Assembly: GCA_965248805.1 (NCBI GenBank)
Contig: CBDFKJ010000008.1
Span: forward strand, 62,001 to 126,000
Direction: 5' to 3'
Length of the DNA: 64,000 nt
Source of the DNA: CBDFKJ01 sp965248805
Lineage (GTDB): Bacteria > Pseudomonadota > Alphaproteobacteria > UBA6615
Translations under genes and position numbers: made by a program
The notes under the pieces: model-generated
Told to the model about the DNA's origin: nothing
The model's database searches: none
The model's input: only the letters and a program-made list of their open reading frames with translations
Shown here: piece after piece, positions 51,136 to 60,610 of the stretch
Position numbering within the stretch: the first letter of the stretch is position 1
How the letters are laid out: each line of letters starts with the position of its first letter

Positions 51136-52633
51136 TCAGGCAACCCGTATGACGTTTGTCGCGTCTTCAGTTGGCGCACTCGTGGGGGCGCGATCGTCGG
51201 CTATGCACTCGGCAGGCAGGAAGACGGTCACAACCGTGCCCTCGCCGAACGTACTGTGGACATCAAGTTCGCCGCCATGGGCCTGGGCGAAGGATCGTGC
51301 GAGCGGCAACCCCAAACCGGTGCCGGTATAGTTGCGGCTGAAGGCTGTCTCCACTTGCCCGAACGGCGTCAGCGCCCGTGCAATGTCGCTTTTCATAATG
51401 CCGATGCCGGTGTCTGCGACGCTGACGGTAATCCCGCCTTCTGGTCGCCGCGCCGCCGTCACCGATCGCGTTCGACAGCAGATTGATCAGGCATTGCTTG
51501 ATCAAGCGTTCGTCCACCCACAGCCGTGGCAAGTCGTCGGCGATGTCCGTCGCCAGCTCAACCTCCGCCAGCCGCGCACGCTCACGCACAAGTCGCACCG
51601 CCTTTTCCACGATCACCGACACCGACGTTTCGCGCACCTCGAGGCGCAGCTCGCCGGCTTCGACTTTCGATATGTCGAGAATGTCGTTAATCACCTCCAA
51701 CAGGTGGTGGCCGCGCTCGTAGATGTCGCGTGCATAGTCGCGATAGATGGCGGTGCCCAGTGCGCCCAGTCGCTCGCCCTCGATGATCTCGGAGAAACCC
51801 AGTATGGCGTTCAGCGGCGTACGCAGCTCGTGGCTCATATTGGCCAGGAATTCGCTCTTGGCCCGATTGGCGGCGTTGGCTTCGAGCCACGCCGCGCGCA
51901 CGCTCTCTTGATTGGCTTGGATCTGCGCCAGCATTGCGTTGAAGCCATCGATGACGCTGCCGAGTTCGTCGTGGCGCCGCTTCGGGGCCCGCACGCTGTA
52001 GTCCTTGCTGGCGGTGACCGTCTGCATAGTGCCCAACAACTGCATCACCGGTTGCGATATGATCGCCTGCAGCCGCTGCGACAACAGCCAGGCCGTGGTC
52101 AGCGACATGATCATTACGAGCAGCGCAATGCCGACGAACGAGCCCAGTAGCGAGTGCATCTGCTGCAGGTCGGAGAAGATCGAAATACTGCCGGCCACTT
52201 CGTTATCGAGCACGACGGGCGCGTGAATCTCGACGCGGCCGGCCAGAAAGTGCAACTCGTGATTCGACTCGCCGCCCATGGCCGCCGTGTTCGCTCGCAT
52301 GGCCACGGCGTCATCGAGCGCATCCTCTCGCGAGAATGCCGCCAGCATCGTTCCGTCACCGAGGAATATGGAGGCCGTTTCGATGCTAGGCTTGGCGCGC
52401 AGCGAGGCGAGGTTTTCTTCTGCGGCGAACGCATCCTCGAAAACGATCGCCGCGGCACTGTTGCGCGCGACGATGCGCGCGATTACGGCCAGCTCCTGCA
52501 CGATGATGCGGCGCAAGGTCAACATCTCGCTCGTTACGAACAGCACCGAGGCGAGCACCAGCACCACCATGCTGGTAAAGACGATGATGGCCGTCAGCTT
52601 GTGGCGGATCGATAGATCACCGAAGCTGCGCAT
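51136..52633 (-). pseudogene. Membrane sensor histidine kinase, frameshifted in the ATPase domain
   Basis: The first frame, from ATG 52633, gives a membrane helix (LTAIIVFTSMVVLVLASVLF), a periplasmic sensor region, a second helix (GIALLVMIMSLTTAWLLSQR), a HAMP domain, and HisKA with the phosphorylated histidine in FLANMSHELRTPLNAILGF near residue 280. At the N-box (QCLINLLSNAI) the usual KFT and following bases are missing and the frame shifts at about 51460. The second frame continues GGITVSVADTGIGIMKSD and GTGLGLPLARSFAQAHGGEL to 51136. Its start overlaps the YfiR-like gene. Confidence 0.82.
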
Positions 52634-53210
52634 CGACCGATTTCCGGGTCTCCTGGCTGGTAGCGGCCTCGGCGAGGCGGAGGAGTTGCGAACTGAGGTG
52701 CAAACCTACACGCGTCGCGACTTCAACATTGATTTCGAAACGGACCTTGTTGTCGACTGTCTTCAGCTTGATGATGCCGCCCGCCTGCGCAAAGTCCGGC
52801 AGCTCCGCAACCGTGAGCACGGGCGCGGAGCCAACCGCTTCCAGGACATGCGCGAGCTGCTCTTGTTCCGAGGCGGCGATGAACAACAGATGGCATTGCG
52901 CGACCTGTTCCGGACTGTCGAGGTGGAGCGTCCGCAGCGGCCGACCTTGGATCGATTTGCCTTCAATCGAGTTCAGCGTCTCGCCGAACGGTTCGTCGCC
53001 CAGGACGCACATGCTCAGCTCGGCGATGTCGCCGGCAAAGGCGTCTTCCGGCCAGTCGGTGAACTTGGCGAAGTTGTACAGGAATGCCGCCTTGATCAGA
53101 TACTCGCGCTCGTGCGAGTCGCCGGGCGTGTCCGCGGCGTCTGCCGACGCCAACTGCGACGGAACCATTAAGGCACACAGCAATGCGCCGATTATTGCCC
53201 AGCGCTTCAT
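52617..53210 (-). CDS. YfiR family periplasmic protein (DUF4154)
   Basis: The 197-residue precursor has a signal peptide (AIIGALLCALMVPSQLASAD) and the DUF4154 pattern: EREYLIKAAFLYNFAKFTDW, MCVLGDEPFGETLNSIEGKS, CHLLFIAASEQEQLAHVLEA and GGIIKLKTVDNKVRFEINVE. YfiR in Pseudomonas is a periplasmic inhibitor that controls an inner-membrane cyclic-di-GMP enzyme; DUF4154 genes also sit beside histidine kinases, as here. The stop overlaps the kinase start. ATG at 53210 (MKRWAIIG) is preferred because it gives a clean signal peptide; the frame opens at 53354. Confidence 0.85.
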   Translation of the reverse strand: MKRWAIIGALLCALMVPSQLASADAADTPGDSHEREYLIKAAFLYNFAKFTDWPEDAFAGDIAELSMCVLGDEPFGETLNSIEGKSIQGRPLRTLHLDSPEQVAQCHLLFIAASEQEQLAHVLEAVGSAPVLTVAELPDFAQAGGIIKLKTVDNKVRFEINVEVATRVGLHLSSQLLRLAEAATSQETRKSVDAQLR

Positions 53211-53350
53211 GGCGCTGCCGATGATCAAACGGCCTGCGTGTGGCCGATTGCACGATGCAAATTGATGGTTAATGGCGTCCACCACGAACTGGATCACACG
53301 GTTGTACACCGTGGCCATTACCGGACGATTAACCGGCATGCCCGTCGCAC

Positions 53351-55798
53351 TCACGACGTGATGTCGGCATTGGTCGTAAGGTTGGGATCCAGCACGAGCG
53401 TGGCTAGGTCCACCCCTACGACCTGCGTGTAAACCTGATTACCGCTGCCGTCGATGCCGGCGTCGGTCCAGCCCGTGCCCGCATCGACGTGATCGCCGGC
53501 ATCGCCGAGCACGGCGAGAATGTCGGTGTCCGACATGTCGAGCACGTCTTGAACGGTGAGCGTCAGCGTGTGATCGGTGCCGTCCGCTTGCAGATCGACG
53601 TTTTCGATGCCCGAGATAGTGCCGGCGAATGCCGTCAGATCGGCATCACCCGAGGTGACACGCAGCGTGTCGTCGCCACCCTCACCGAGTATCGAAGTAT
53701 CGGCGCCATCCCAGACCAGAGTGTCGTCGCCATTGCCGCCACGCAGCGCGTCGGCACCGGCACCGCCGTCGAGTAGATCATCGTCATTGACGCCACGCAG
53801 GTCATCGGTGCCATCGCCGCCGAACAGCATGTCCGCGCCGTTGTTGCCGTTTAAATTGTCGTCGCCATCGCCACCGAACAGGATGTCGTCGCCACCTTGA
53901 CCGTGCAGCGTATCGTCGCCGCCGTAGCCGAACACGACATCGTCGCCGGCTAGGGCATTGATGACTTCGCCGGCACCGGTGCCCTCGATGGCCACGCCGA
54001 CGGCGACATGCACCGTGGCGGTATCGGTTCGGCCCTGGCCGTCGTCGATGGTGTAGGTGAAGCTATCGGCGCCCGTGTACGCCGCGTTCGGCGTGTAGGT
54101 GACGGTGCCATCGCCATTGACGACCACCGCACCGTTCGCGCCCTGGGTGACGGACTGAACCGTCAGCGGATCGCTGTCGGGATCGCTGTCGTTGTCCATC
54201 ACTGCGATGATAATGGCGGTGTTCACCGCAGTTGCGACGCCATCGGTCTCGGCGTGCGGCGCGCCGTTGGCGGCGCTCACGGTGATGGTCGCGGTCGCGT
54301 CGCTGGCATCGGCCAGGCCGTCGTTGTCCGTGGCGACGAAGTCGAAGGTTGTGACATCGCTCCAGCCGCCGGTCGGCACGAAGTACAGGGTCAGCGCCTC
54401 GGCCGTCGCCGCATAGTCGACACCGATCGCCGCCGCCACGGTGAATCCGGCGTCGGTATACAACGTGCCGTTGGCCGGTAGATTGGTCAGCGCAAAGCTC
54501 TGCACCGTGCCGTCTGTGTCACCACCGGTCACCGTAACCGTGATCGAAGCAGCATTCTCGGCGCCGTTTGCCGCAGCCGCGTTGGACGTGGGCGCGGCGT
54601 TGCTTTGCCCGCCACCCTGTCCGGCTCCTTGGCCGCCACCGCCCTGACCGGAGCCTTGACCGTTGCCGTTACTCTGACCGTTGTTTGACCGCCCGGCGCC
54701 GGGTGCGTCGTCGACGACGGGCGATTGCGTGGCCGGCAGGCCCGGCAACTGCGGACCAGCCCCGAACGCGGCAAAGTCGGCGCCCGAACCCGGCAGGTCG
54801 GTCGTGATCTGCGGGGCTGTCTGAGGCAGCGCCGCCACCTGGATGGTCGGCTCACCGACCGCGCTGCCACCGCCGGACAATGGAATGGTCATCAGTGTCG
54901 GCAGGCTCAGGGCGGTCAAATCCTCGGGAAGATCGTCGAGATCGTCGTCGGCGAGGGCCGTAGACCCGGTCGATAGCAGGCTGAGGCCCAGCAATTCTTG
55001 CAGGCCGATCGCCGTTAGATCCGGCGGCAGGTCTGCGTTCGGACTCTGGTCCGCGCCACGGCCTCCCGGCGTGGGCGAGACGGCAGCGTCGAAACCGAGT
55101 GGGCGGGCGCCCGGCGCCAGCAGGGGGCCGAACGGGCTTGGCATGACGGACATCGGTGCGTTCGGCGCTTCGCCATCAACACCAAAGATGCTGCGCGCGC
55201 TACCGCGAACATCCAGGTCCATCAATTGCTCGAGACCGAGTTCGCTCAGGTCGATCAACTGCGCCTCGAGTTGCGGCGCGGCGGCGGCATCCGGTGTCGC
55301 GGCACCCGGCCCCTCTGCCGGCATGTCGAGCGCCCCGCGGATCGCCGCCTTGATTGCGTCGACCAAGCCCGGCGCGACAGCACCGCCATCGTCGCCGACC
55401 GCGCCCACAAGCGGCAGGTCATCGCCGAATCCGGCGAACAGATTGCGCAAAACCGCGGCCAACGCGTCTTCCAGCGAGATCTGCTCACTCGGCGTCGCCG
55501 CGCCGGCGTCGCTCGCGTCCAGCGCCACCGCGCCCAGCACCCCGTCGACCGCACTAACGATCGCCGATTCGGCTTCGGGATGCATCTCCAGCAGTTTTTC
55601 GACCAATGGCTGCGCCAGACGCATCACGACGCTCTGCGGCAAAGCCGACAACAGCGTGCCCGCCGCGACGTCAGTGAATGCCGGGCCGGCCGAGTCGGCG
55701 GCCGTCGCAACGGTCTGCGCGTTTGCGCCGGTGTTATGTGTCATGCCGTTGTTTTGCATCGAAAGCTTTGCCTGGTTTGTCGCTTCAACCCAAGGCAC
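53351..55798 (-). CDS. Large RTX-repeat extracellular protein, probable type I secretion substrate
   Basis: The protein is about 815 residues. Residues 1-380 are acidic and alanine-rich with no domain I recognise. A glycine/glutamine/asparagine linker near 384-430 (NGQGSGQGGGGQGAGQGGGQ) is followed by two Ig- or cadherin-like domains (near 435 and 525, the second containing DSDPDSDPLTVQSVTQG and FTYTIDDGQGRTDTATVHV). RTX calcium-binding nonapeptides come next, for example GGDDTLHGQGGDDILFGGDG and GGAGADALRGGNGDDTLVW. A C-terminal domain follows. No signal peptide is seen, which fits type I export. The start is GTG 55798 or ATG 55759. Confidence 0.83.
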   Translation of the reverse strand: MPWVEATNQAKLSMQNNGMTHNTGANAQTVATAADSAGPAFTDVAAGTLLSALPQSVVMRLAQPLVEKLLEMHPEAESAIVSAVDGVLGAVALDASDAGAATPSEQISLEDALAAVLRNLFAGFGDDLPLVGAVGDDGGAVAPGLVDAIKAAIRGALDMPAEGPGAATPDAAAAPQLEAQLIDLSELGLEQLMDLDVRGSARSIFGVDGEAPNAPMSVMPSPFGPLLAPGARPLGFDAAVSPTPGGRGADQSPNADLPPDLTAIGLQELLGLSLLSTGSTALADDDLDDLPEDLTALSLPTLMTIPLSGGGSAVGEPTIQVAALPQTAPQITTDLPGSGADFAAFGAGPQLPGLPATQSPVVDDAPGAGRSNNGQSNGNGQGSGQGGGGQGAGQGGGQSNAAPTSNAAAANGAENAASITVTVTGGDTDGTVQSFALTNLPANGTLYTDAGFTVAAAIGVDYAATAEALTLYFVPTGGWSDVTTFDFVATDNDGLADASDATATITVSAANGAPHAETDGVATAVNTAIIIAVMDNDSDPDSDPLTVQSVTQGANGAVVVNGDGTVTYTPNAAYTGADSFTYTIDDGQGRTDTATVHVAVGVAIEGTGAGEVINALAGDDVVFGYGGDDTLHGQGGDDILFGGDGDDNLNGNNGADMLFGGDGTDDLRGVNDDDLLDGGAGADALRGGNGDDTLVWDGADTSILGEGGDDTLRVTSGDADLTAFAGTISGIENVDLQADGTDHTLTLTVQDVLDMSDTDILAVLGDAGDHVDAGTGWTDAGIDGSGNQVYTQVVGVDLATLVLDPNLTTNADITS

Positions 55799-56091
55799 TG
55801 GCCTCTCTTACCAAATCATGGCTGCACTATACATTACGGTTGTTTTGAACATCAAGACAAAAATGCGGCAATTAACCGTTTGCAACCATAATTATTAGCC
55901 ATTAACGGTTTTGTTATTTATAACACGTGATATTTTGTCTTATTTTTTGCGGATTGATTTGGTTTATACTTGTGTCAATGTTACGAAACTTCTCGACAAT
56001 TAATCCGCTCAGCCCGACCCCCGACCTGGCGCGATGCGCGAAAAAACCGCGCCCGCTTGCGCGCCCCGGGACGGATTGGCACCGTGACGGG
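55799..56091. promoter_or_regulatory. AT-rich divergent intergenic region (RTX gene / kynU)
   Basis: The region 55830-55990 is much richer in AT than its surroundings and lies between divergent starts, so promoters for both genes are expected. A TATACT at 55965-55970 could be a -10 element for kynU, but no good -35 stands at the right spacing. No gene was seen in it. Confidence 0.4.
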
Positions 56092-57339
56092 ATGGGCAAT
56101 GAGGCGATCGGGCTCGATCATCTGCAAGCGGCGGACGCCGCCGATCCCTTAGCGGTGTATCGCGCGGAGTTCTGCTTGCCGGACGACGTGATCTACCTGG
56201 ACGGCAACTCGCTCGGCGCCTTGCCTGCGGCGGCGACGGCGCGCGTTGACGACGTGATGCGGCGTCAGTGGGGCGTCGACTTGATCCGCTCTTGGACGCG
56301 GCACGACTGGATCGGCATGCCGCAGCGCCTTGGCGACCGGATCGGAAACCTGATTGGCGCCGGCCCCGGACAGGTGGTGGCAACGGACTCGACCTCTATC
56401 AACCTGTTCAAGCTGCTCGGTGGAGCGCTCGGCATGCGCGCCGACCGCCGAACGAGCCTTTCAGAGCGTGGAAACTTTCCGACCGACCTCTACATCGCCG
56501 AGGCACTTGCGGGTCTCACCGGCCGCGGACATCGGTTGCGCCTGGTCGATAGCGGCGACCTCGCGGCCGCCGTCGACGACGACACCGCGGTCGTCATGCT
56601 CACACATGTCGATTTCAAGTCCGGGCGCATGCACGACATGGCGAGCGTCACGCGACAGGCGCACACGAACGGCGCCATCATGCTGTGGGACCTCTCGCAC
56701 AGCGCTGGGGCGGTGCCGGTCGACCTGGACGCGTGCGCGGCCGACATGGCCGTGGGGTGCGGCTACAAGTATCTCAACGGCGGGCCCGGCGCTCCGGCGT
56801 TCGCCTACCTGGCGCAGCGTCACCACGACGGGTTCCGCTCTCCACTGGCCGGTTGGATGGGCCACGCACAGCCCTTTGCGTTCGCGACCGACTACCAGCC
56901 GGCCGCCGGAGTTCAGCGCCTGATGTGCGGAACGCCATCGATCATCAGCCTGGCCGCGCTCGAGGCCGGTGTGGCCATCGTCGAACGGGCCGGCATCGAA
57001 GCCATCCGCGCCAAATCGGTCGCCATGGTCGATATCCTGATGCTGCTCGTCGAGCAGGAGTGCTTGGCGTTCGACTTCGCGCTGATCACTCCGCGCGAAC
57101 CGGCGCTTCGCGGCAGCCAGTCGGCGCTGCGCCACCCGGAGGCCCACGCGATCATGCAGGCACTCATCGCGCGCGGGATTATCGGCGACTTCCGCGCGCC
57201 CGATGTGTTGCGGCTGGGGATCTCCCCCCTGTATCTGCGCTACACCGACTTGTGGCGCGCGGTATCGGCGCTGCGTGAGGTGATGGAAACGCGCGCCTGG
57301 GATCGGCCAGACTACCGCCAACGCCAGCGCGTAACCTGA
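56092..57339 (+). CDS. kynU: Kynureninase
   Basis: KynU is the PLP enzyme that splits kynurenine to anthranilate and alanine, or 3-hydroxykynurenine to 3-hydroxyanthranilate. The 415-residue protein shows VIYLDGNSLGALPAAATARV near residue 34, VVATDSTSINLFKLLGGALG, LTHVDFKSGRMHDMASVTRQ, LWDLSHSAGAVPVDLDACAA, and the PLP-binding lysine in GCGYKYLNGGPGAPAFAYLA near residue 225. ATG at 56092 (MGNEAIGLDHLQ) is chosen; the frame opens upstream in low-complexity sequence. No other kynurenine-pathway gene is adjacent. Confidence 0.93.
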   Translation: MGNEAIGLDHLQAADAADPLAVYRAEFCLPDDVIYLDGNSLGALPAAATARVDDVMRRQWGVDLIRSWTRHDWIGMPQRLGDRIGNLIGAGPGQVVATDSTSINLFKLLGGALGMRADRRTSLSERGNFPTDLYIAEALAGLTGRGHRLRLVDSGDLAAAVDDDTAVVMLTHVDFKSGRMHDMASVTRQAHTNGAIMLWDLSHSAGAVPVDLDACAADMAVGCGYKYLNGGPGAPAFAYLAQRHHDGFRSPLAGWMGHAQPFAFATDYQPAAGVQRLMCGTPSIISLAALEAGVAIVERAGIEAIRAKSVAMVDILMLLVEQECLAFDFALITPREPALRGSQSALRHPEAHAIMQALIARGIIGDFRAPDVLRLGISPLYLRYTDLWRAVSALREVMETRAWDRPDYRQRQRVT

Positions 57340-57349
57340 GGTCCAAGGC

Positions 57350-58309
57350 TCAATCCAAATATCGCCGCACGATGTCGGAAACAGGATGCCGCGGCTGGCG
57401 CCGAACGAACCGCTGTGCGGTGCGTTCAATGACATCGCGCTGATCGCGCGGGAATTCGTCCCGCCACGTCGTCGACTTGGCAATCCTCGGCGGGCCGAAC
57501 CGCATCACATTGCCCAGGATATGGTGCTCGCTGGACTTGAAGTCGCCACCGAAGGTCTCGGGGGCGACGCCGACAAAGCGATGGATGTCGGCCAAGGTGT
57601 CGTCGGTCGCGTCGCAGATGTCTTCATAGAAGACAGTCCGGGTGGGCACGAGTCCGGCCGATACGCGCGTGATGTCCGCTTGTTCACCGAGCCATGCGCC
57701 GGTGGCGTGCGCAGCACCGACCCCGCGCAGCTTCATGTTCGAGAAAGCGACGCCGCGAAAATCGCGCACCAGATGAAGCGCGCGCACGTCGAAACCGTCG
57801 ATGTCTTTCAGCATGCGCAGCCGAAAGGGACGATGCGAATTGTCGACATACACTCTCGCGCCGAAATGGGAGAGGGCGGTGTCAACAAAGGTGCGGTTGG
57901 CGTGCCGTACCCTGCGTACTTCCTCGCCCGCTCCCGGCAACAGGCGAATGAGCCTGTCGCGCGCACTCTCTAATCCGGACGGCAGAAACCGCGGCATGCG
58001 GACGGTGAGATAGCGATTTAACCGATCGTTGTTCACCAGGCGCAAGTCGGTACCGAAACTGTGATACTCAAACGCCAGCCCGTCGCGACGGAACGCGGAC
58101 GCGATCTTGTTGTAGAACGGGCAATCCTGAATTCGCTGGCCACACGAGCAGGGGAACCCTTCGCCCTCGCGAAATCGCCAGCCGGTGGTATGGCCCGCCG
58201 AGCAGATTGCAGAGTGCGCATTGAGTAGGAACGACAGCAGGGTCGATCCGGAGTAGGAAGAGCAACTAATGTAGACGATGTCCGTAATCGGCCGTCTCCT
58301 CGGAAGCAA
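57350..58309 (-). CDS. Sulfotransferase family protein
   Basis: The 319-residue protein has the PAPS-binding loop at the N terminus (YISCSSYSGSTLLSFLLNAH) and a cysteine-rich FPCSCGQRIQDCPFYNKIAS. VDNSHRPFRLRMLKDIDGFD, ALHLVRDFRGVAFSNMKLRG (the 3'-phosphate binding block) and VFYEDICDATDDTLADIHRF follow as expected. Such enzymes transfer sulfate to sugars or lipids. Its 5' end overlaps the glycosyltransferase gene, so it probably modifies the exopolysaccharide made by this cluster. Confidence 0.82.
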   Translation of the reverse strand: MLPRRRPITDIVYISCSSYSGSTLLSFLLNAHSAICSAGHTTGWRFREGEGFPCSCGQRIQDCPFYNKIASAFRRDGLAFEYHSFGTDLRLVNNDRLNRYLTVRMPRFLPSGLESARDRLIRLLPGAGEEVRRVRHANRTFVDTALSHFGARVYVDNSHRPFRLRMLKDIDGFDVRALHLVRDFRGVAFSNMKLRGVGAAHATGAWLGEQADITRVSAGLVPTRTVFYEDICDATDDTLADIHRFVGVAPETFGGDFKSSEHHILGNVMRFGPPRIAKSTTWRDEFPRDQRDVIERTAQRFVRRQPRHPVSDIVRRYLD

Positions 58310-59597
58310 CGAGTTGCTGAAGGAATGCGGTCAGCCGGCGGTACTGCTGGTCGCGCGTGAACGTCTGGCGGACGCGCGCCGCGAGCGGCGGAATGGATCC
58401 CGTGCTTGCTTTGATCGCCGCCCACTCTTCAAGTTTGTGTGCAACAACTGCGGGATCATTTGTGACAAGACCCGCATCGTGCTCGCCGATCATGCGCGCC
58501 GGCACGCCATCCTCCGGACCGAACCCCAATATCGGCCGACCGGCACCGAAATACTCAAACAGCTTGCCCGGTACGTTGCCCCGCTCCGCCGGATCGTTCC
58601 ACTGCAAGAGCAAGAGCACGTCGGCGCATCGCTGGAGCCGGATCGACTCGCGATAGGACACGGCGTCGTGGACGGCGACGCGGTCCGCAACGTCGAAGCG
58701 CGCCGCCAACGGCAATACGTGACGCGCAATCGAGCCATAGAATTCGGCGCGCACATGGACGCGATCGCGCAGCGATTGCATGGCGACGAACAGCGGCGTC
58801 GGATCGCGGCGGCCGGGATAAATGCGACCGGTATAGACAACGCAGAGTGTTTCCCTGTCAGACACGGTGGCGGGAGCGGAAGCGCCGTAGTCCTTCGGAT
58901 CAAAGCCATTGTATATGGCGACCGTGGGCGCGGGATAGGTATCGGCATAGGCGTCGGCCCAAGGCTGGGATACTGTCACCAGTCCCCGCGCCGTGCCGAG
59001 GATGCGCCGTTCCAGGTGGGCTTCGTATGCCAGGCGCCACCACGGCGGCGGATAGTACGGATCGTCGGTCCAGCGGTCACGCAACTCCGCGACCCAAGGC
59101 ACGCGGCAGCGTTTGTGCAACGCGTAGCCGGCGAGCAGCGACGTGAACGGCGGCCCGCTCGCGAATATCAGATCGGGCCGGCGCTCGCGCACCATCCGGG
59201 CGCCCGCGCTCACCGCGTATGGCAACCAGCCAATCCGGGGAATCTGGCAAGTTGGTAAGGTCCATGTAGGCCTGGGTCAAACTCGACAACAAGGATGGGG
59301 GCGCCGCGGCTCCGGGATTGGCGCGACCTTGACCCGGCGCGCCGCCGACGCGTGCGCGTAGCAGACGCGAGGCCAGCCGCGGCGGAGCGTTGACATCACG
59401 CCAGCGGGTACGCCGGATGCGCGCCTCGGGAATCTCGTGTTCGAGAGACTCCGCCGCGGGCGGATCCTTGACCGTCAACACGCGGGCATCGTGACCGGCA
59501 TCCAGGAGGTGCTGGACGAACTTGCCCACACGCAACGCGCCCATAGTGTTGGTCGCGGGAAAAACCAGGATGCGATGAGTATCCGCAAATCAGACAT
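58266..59597 (-). pseudogene. Glycosyltransferase (GT4-like), two frameshifts
   Basis: The ATG at 59597 gives MSDLRILIASWFFP, then one base is out of place near 59555; the next frame gives TNTMGALRVGKFVQHLLDAG and VNAPPRLASRLLRARVG. A second shift near 59225 after LPDSPDWL leads into PYAVSAGARMVRERRPDLIF, VSQPWADAYADTYPAPTVAI, YNGFDPKDYGASAPATV, VVYTGRIYPGRRDPTPLFVA, and VPGKLFEYFGAGRPILGFGP. Joined, this is a normal glycosyltransferase of about 440 residues. Two independent indels favour real decay over a single error. Confidence 0.83.
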
Positions 59598-59720
59598 CGA
59601 CAGTCGTGTAGTGGCGGCGCGGATGCGGTTTCCCTATCAGCCTCACGCGATCCAACCGGCTATGAGCGGATAGCGTCTGCGACCACGGAAGTGCAATGAA
59701 AGAGCGATGCGGATTGTGCG

Positions 59721-60296
59721 CTAGCGCTTGTCAGCTGCGAGATCTTGATTTGGAGCCGGGACATACTCGACGAAATAGGCACGAAATTCCTTACTGGATC
59801 CCTGCGCCTTCCACACGAATCCGTCGCGGGCACCGGTCACATAGACCGGCGCGACTTTGTTGGTCCTATTGGAGTTGCAGGCAGAGCCCTGTCCCCACTG
59901 GAACGCCCAATTCTTGTAGTCGGCACGCCCATGAACCGTGCCATTAGCCCAGACCAGCCGCCCCAGCGAGCAATAGTACCGCAAGCCGATCCACGCTCCA
60001 CCCCGGGGCTCAAACGTGGTCCTCAAGAAGTGATTCAATTCGCCGTTGTCGACTTTTGCCAATTGACCACGGATACCGTTCCAGGTTCGTTGCATCGCCG
60101 CTTTTCGGGCTCTCACCCATCCGATTGCGGGCACACCGGCGCCGCGAATGGACTGACCCGGTTTGACGCCCACCAACTCATACCAGACCCCGGTCTTGGG
60201 GTAGAGTACCGGCGTATTGATCAGAGGATCGGCGAGCACCGGCCCGGCGAAGATCCAGCTGAGAACCACTGCCACCAGAACTTGTCGAATTTTCAT
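59721..60296 (-). CDS. Secreted C-type-lectin-like protein
   Basis: The 191-residue precursor has a signal peptide (VLVAVVLSWIFAGPVLA, cut near VLA-DPLIN). The remainder has C-type-lectin-like landmarks: GAWIGLRYYCSLGRLVWANG, YKNWAFQWGQGSACNSN, PVYVTGARDGFVWKAQG and FRAYFVEYVP, corresponding to the WIGL, W-x-NW and final W...EY strands. The domain binds sugars or proteins in animals and some bacteria. Calcium ligands are not obvious. Context suggests a cell-envelope protein tied to the polysaccharide cluster. Confidence 0.65.
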   Translation of the reverse strand: MKIRQVLVAVVLSWIFAGPVLADPLINTPVLYPKTGVWYELVGVKPGQSIRGAGVPAIGWVRARKAAMQRTWNGIRGQLAKVDNGELNHFLRTTFEPRGGAWIGLRYYCSLGRLVWANGTVHGRADYKNWAFQWGQGSACNSNRTNKVAPVYVTGARDGFVWKAQGSSKEFRAYFVEYVPAPNQDLAADKR

Positions 60297-60493
60297 GGCC
60301 TTCGTCTCGACAATTTCTCCGCCGGCGCCGACTGCGCCGGCACAGGTTCGTACAGCAGCAGACCGTAAGGCATGTCACCGCCATTTTCCATCGTCCAGTT
60401 GGCCCCATCGTCGGGAGTCGATGGCGCGACCATGATTTGGGCACCACGCCGCACCCGCAACGTCTTTCCGCGGTCAACGGTGCGCCACCGCAT
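60293..60493 (-). CDS. Small hypothetical protein
   Basis: A 66-residue frame (MRWRTVDRGKTLRVRRGAQI, then VAPSTPDDGANWTMENGGDM) ends with a stop that overlaps the lectin-like gene's ATG, so the two may be translated together. The product has no clear domain; the N terminus looks cut off, and the gene may be a remnant. The preceding stretch 60494-60610 holds no other supported gene. Confidence 0.4.
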   Translation of the reverse strand: MRWRTVDRGKTLRVRRGAQIMVAPSTPDDGANWTMENGGDMPYGLLLYEPVPAQSAPAEKLSRRRP

Positions 60494-60610
60494 CTGCGCT
60501 AGGCAGCTCAGACCACATGGTCTTGACGGTCATGGCGGTTGTGACGCTGTTCGCCTGGATCATCGGCGCGAGTGACGCAGGTTTGTGCGGCCCATTCGCC
60601 GACCGACCGG

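Noticed and set aside
56092..57339. Linking kynU to the 27-44 kb catabolic region because one enzyme there resembles ACMSD of tryptophan breakdown
   Set aside because: The loci are about 12 kb apart, no other kynurenine-pathway gene is present, and the amidohydrolase-2 family is broad.
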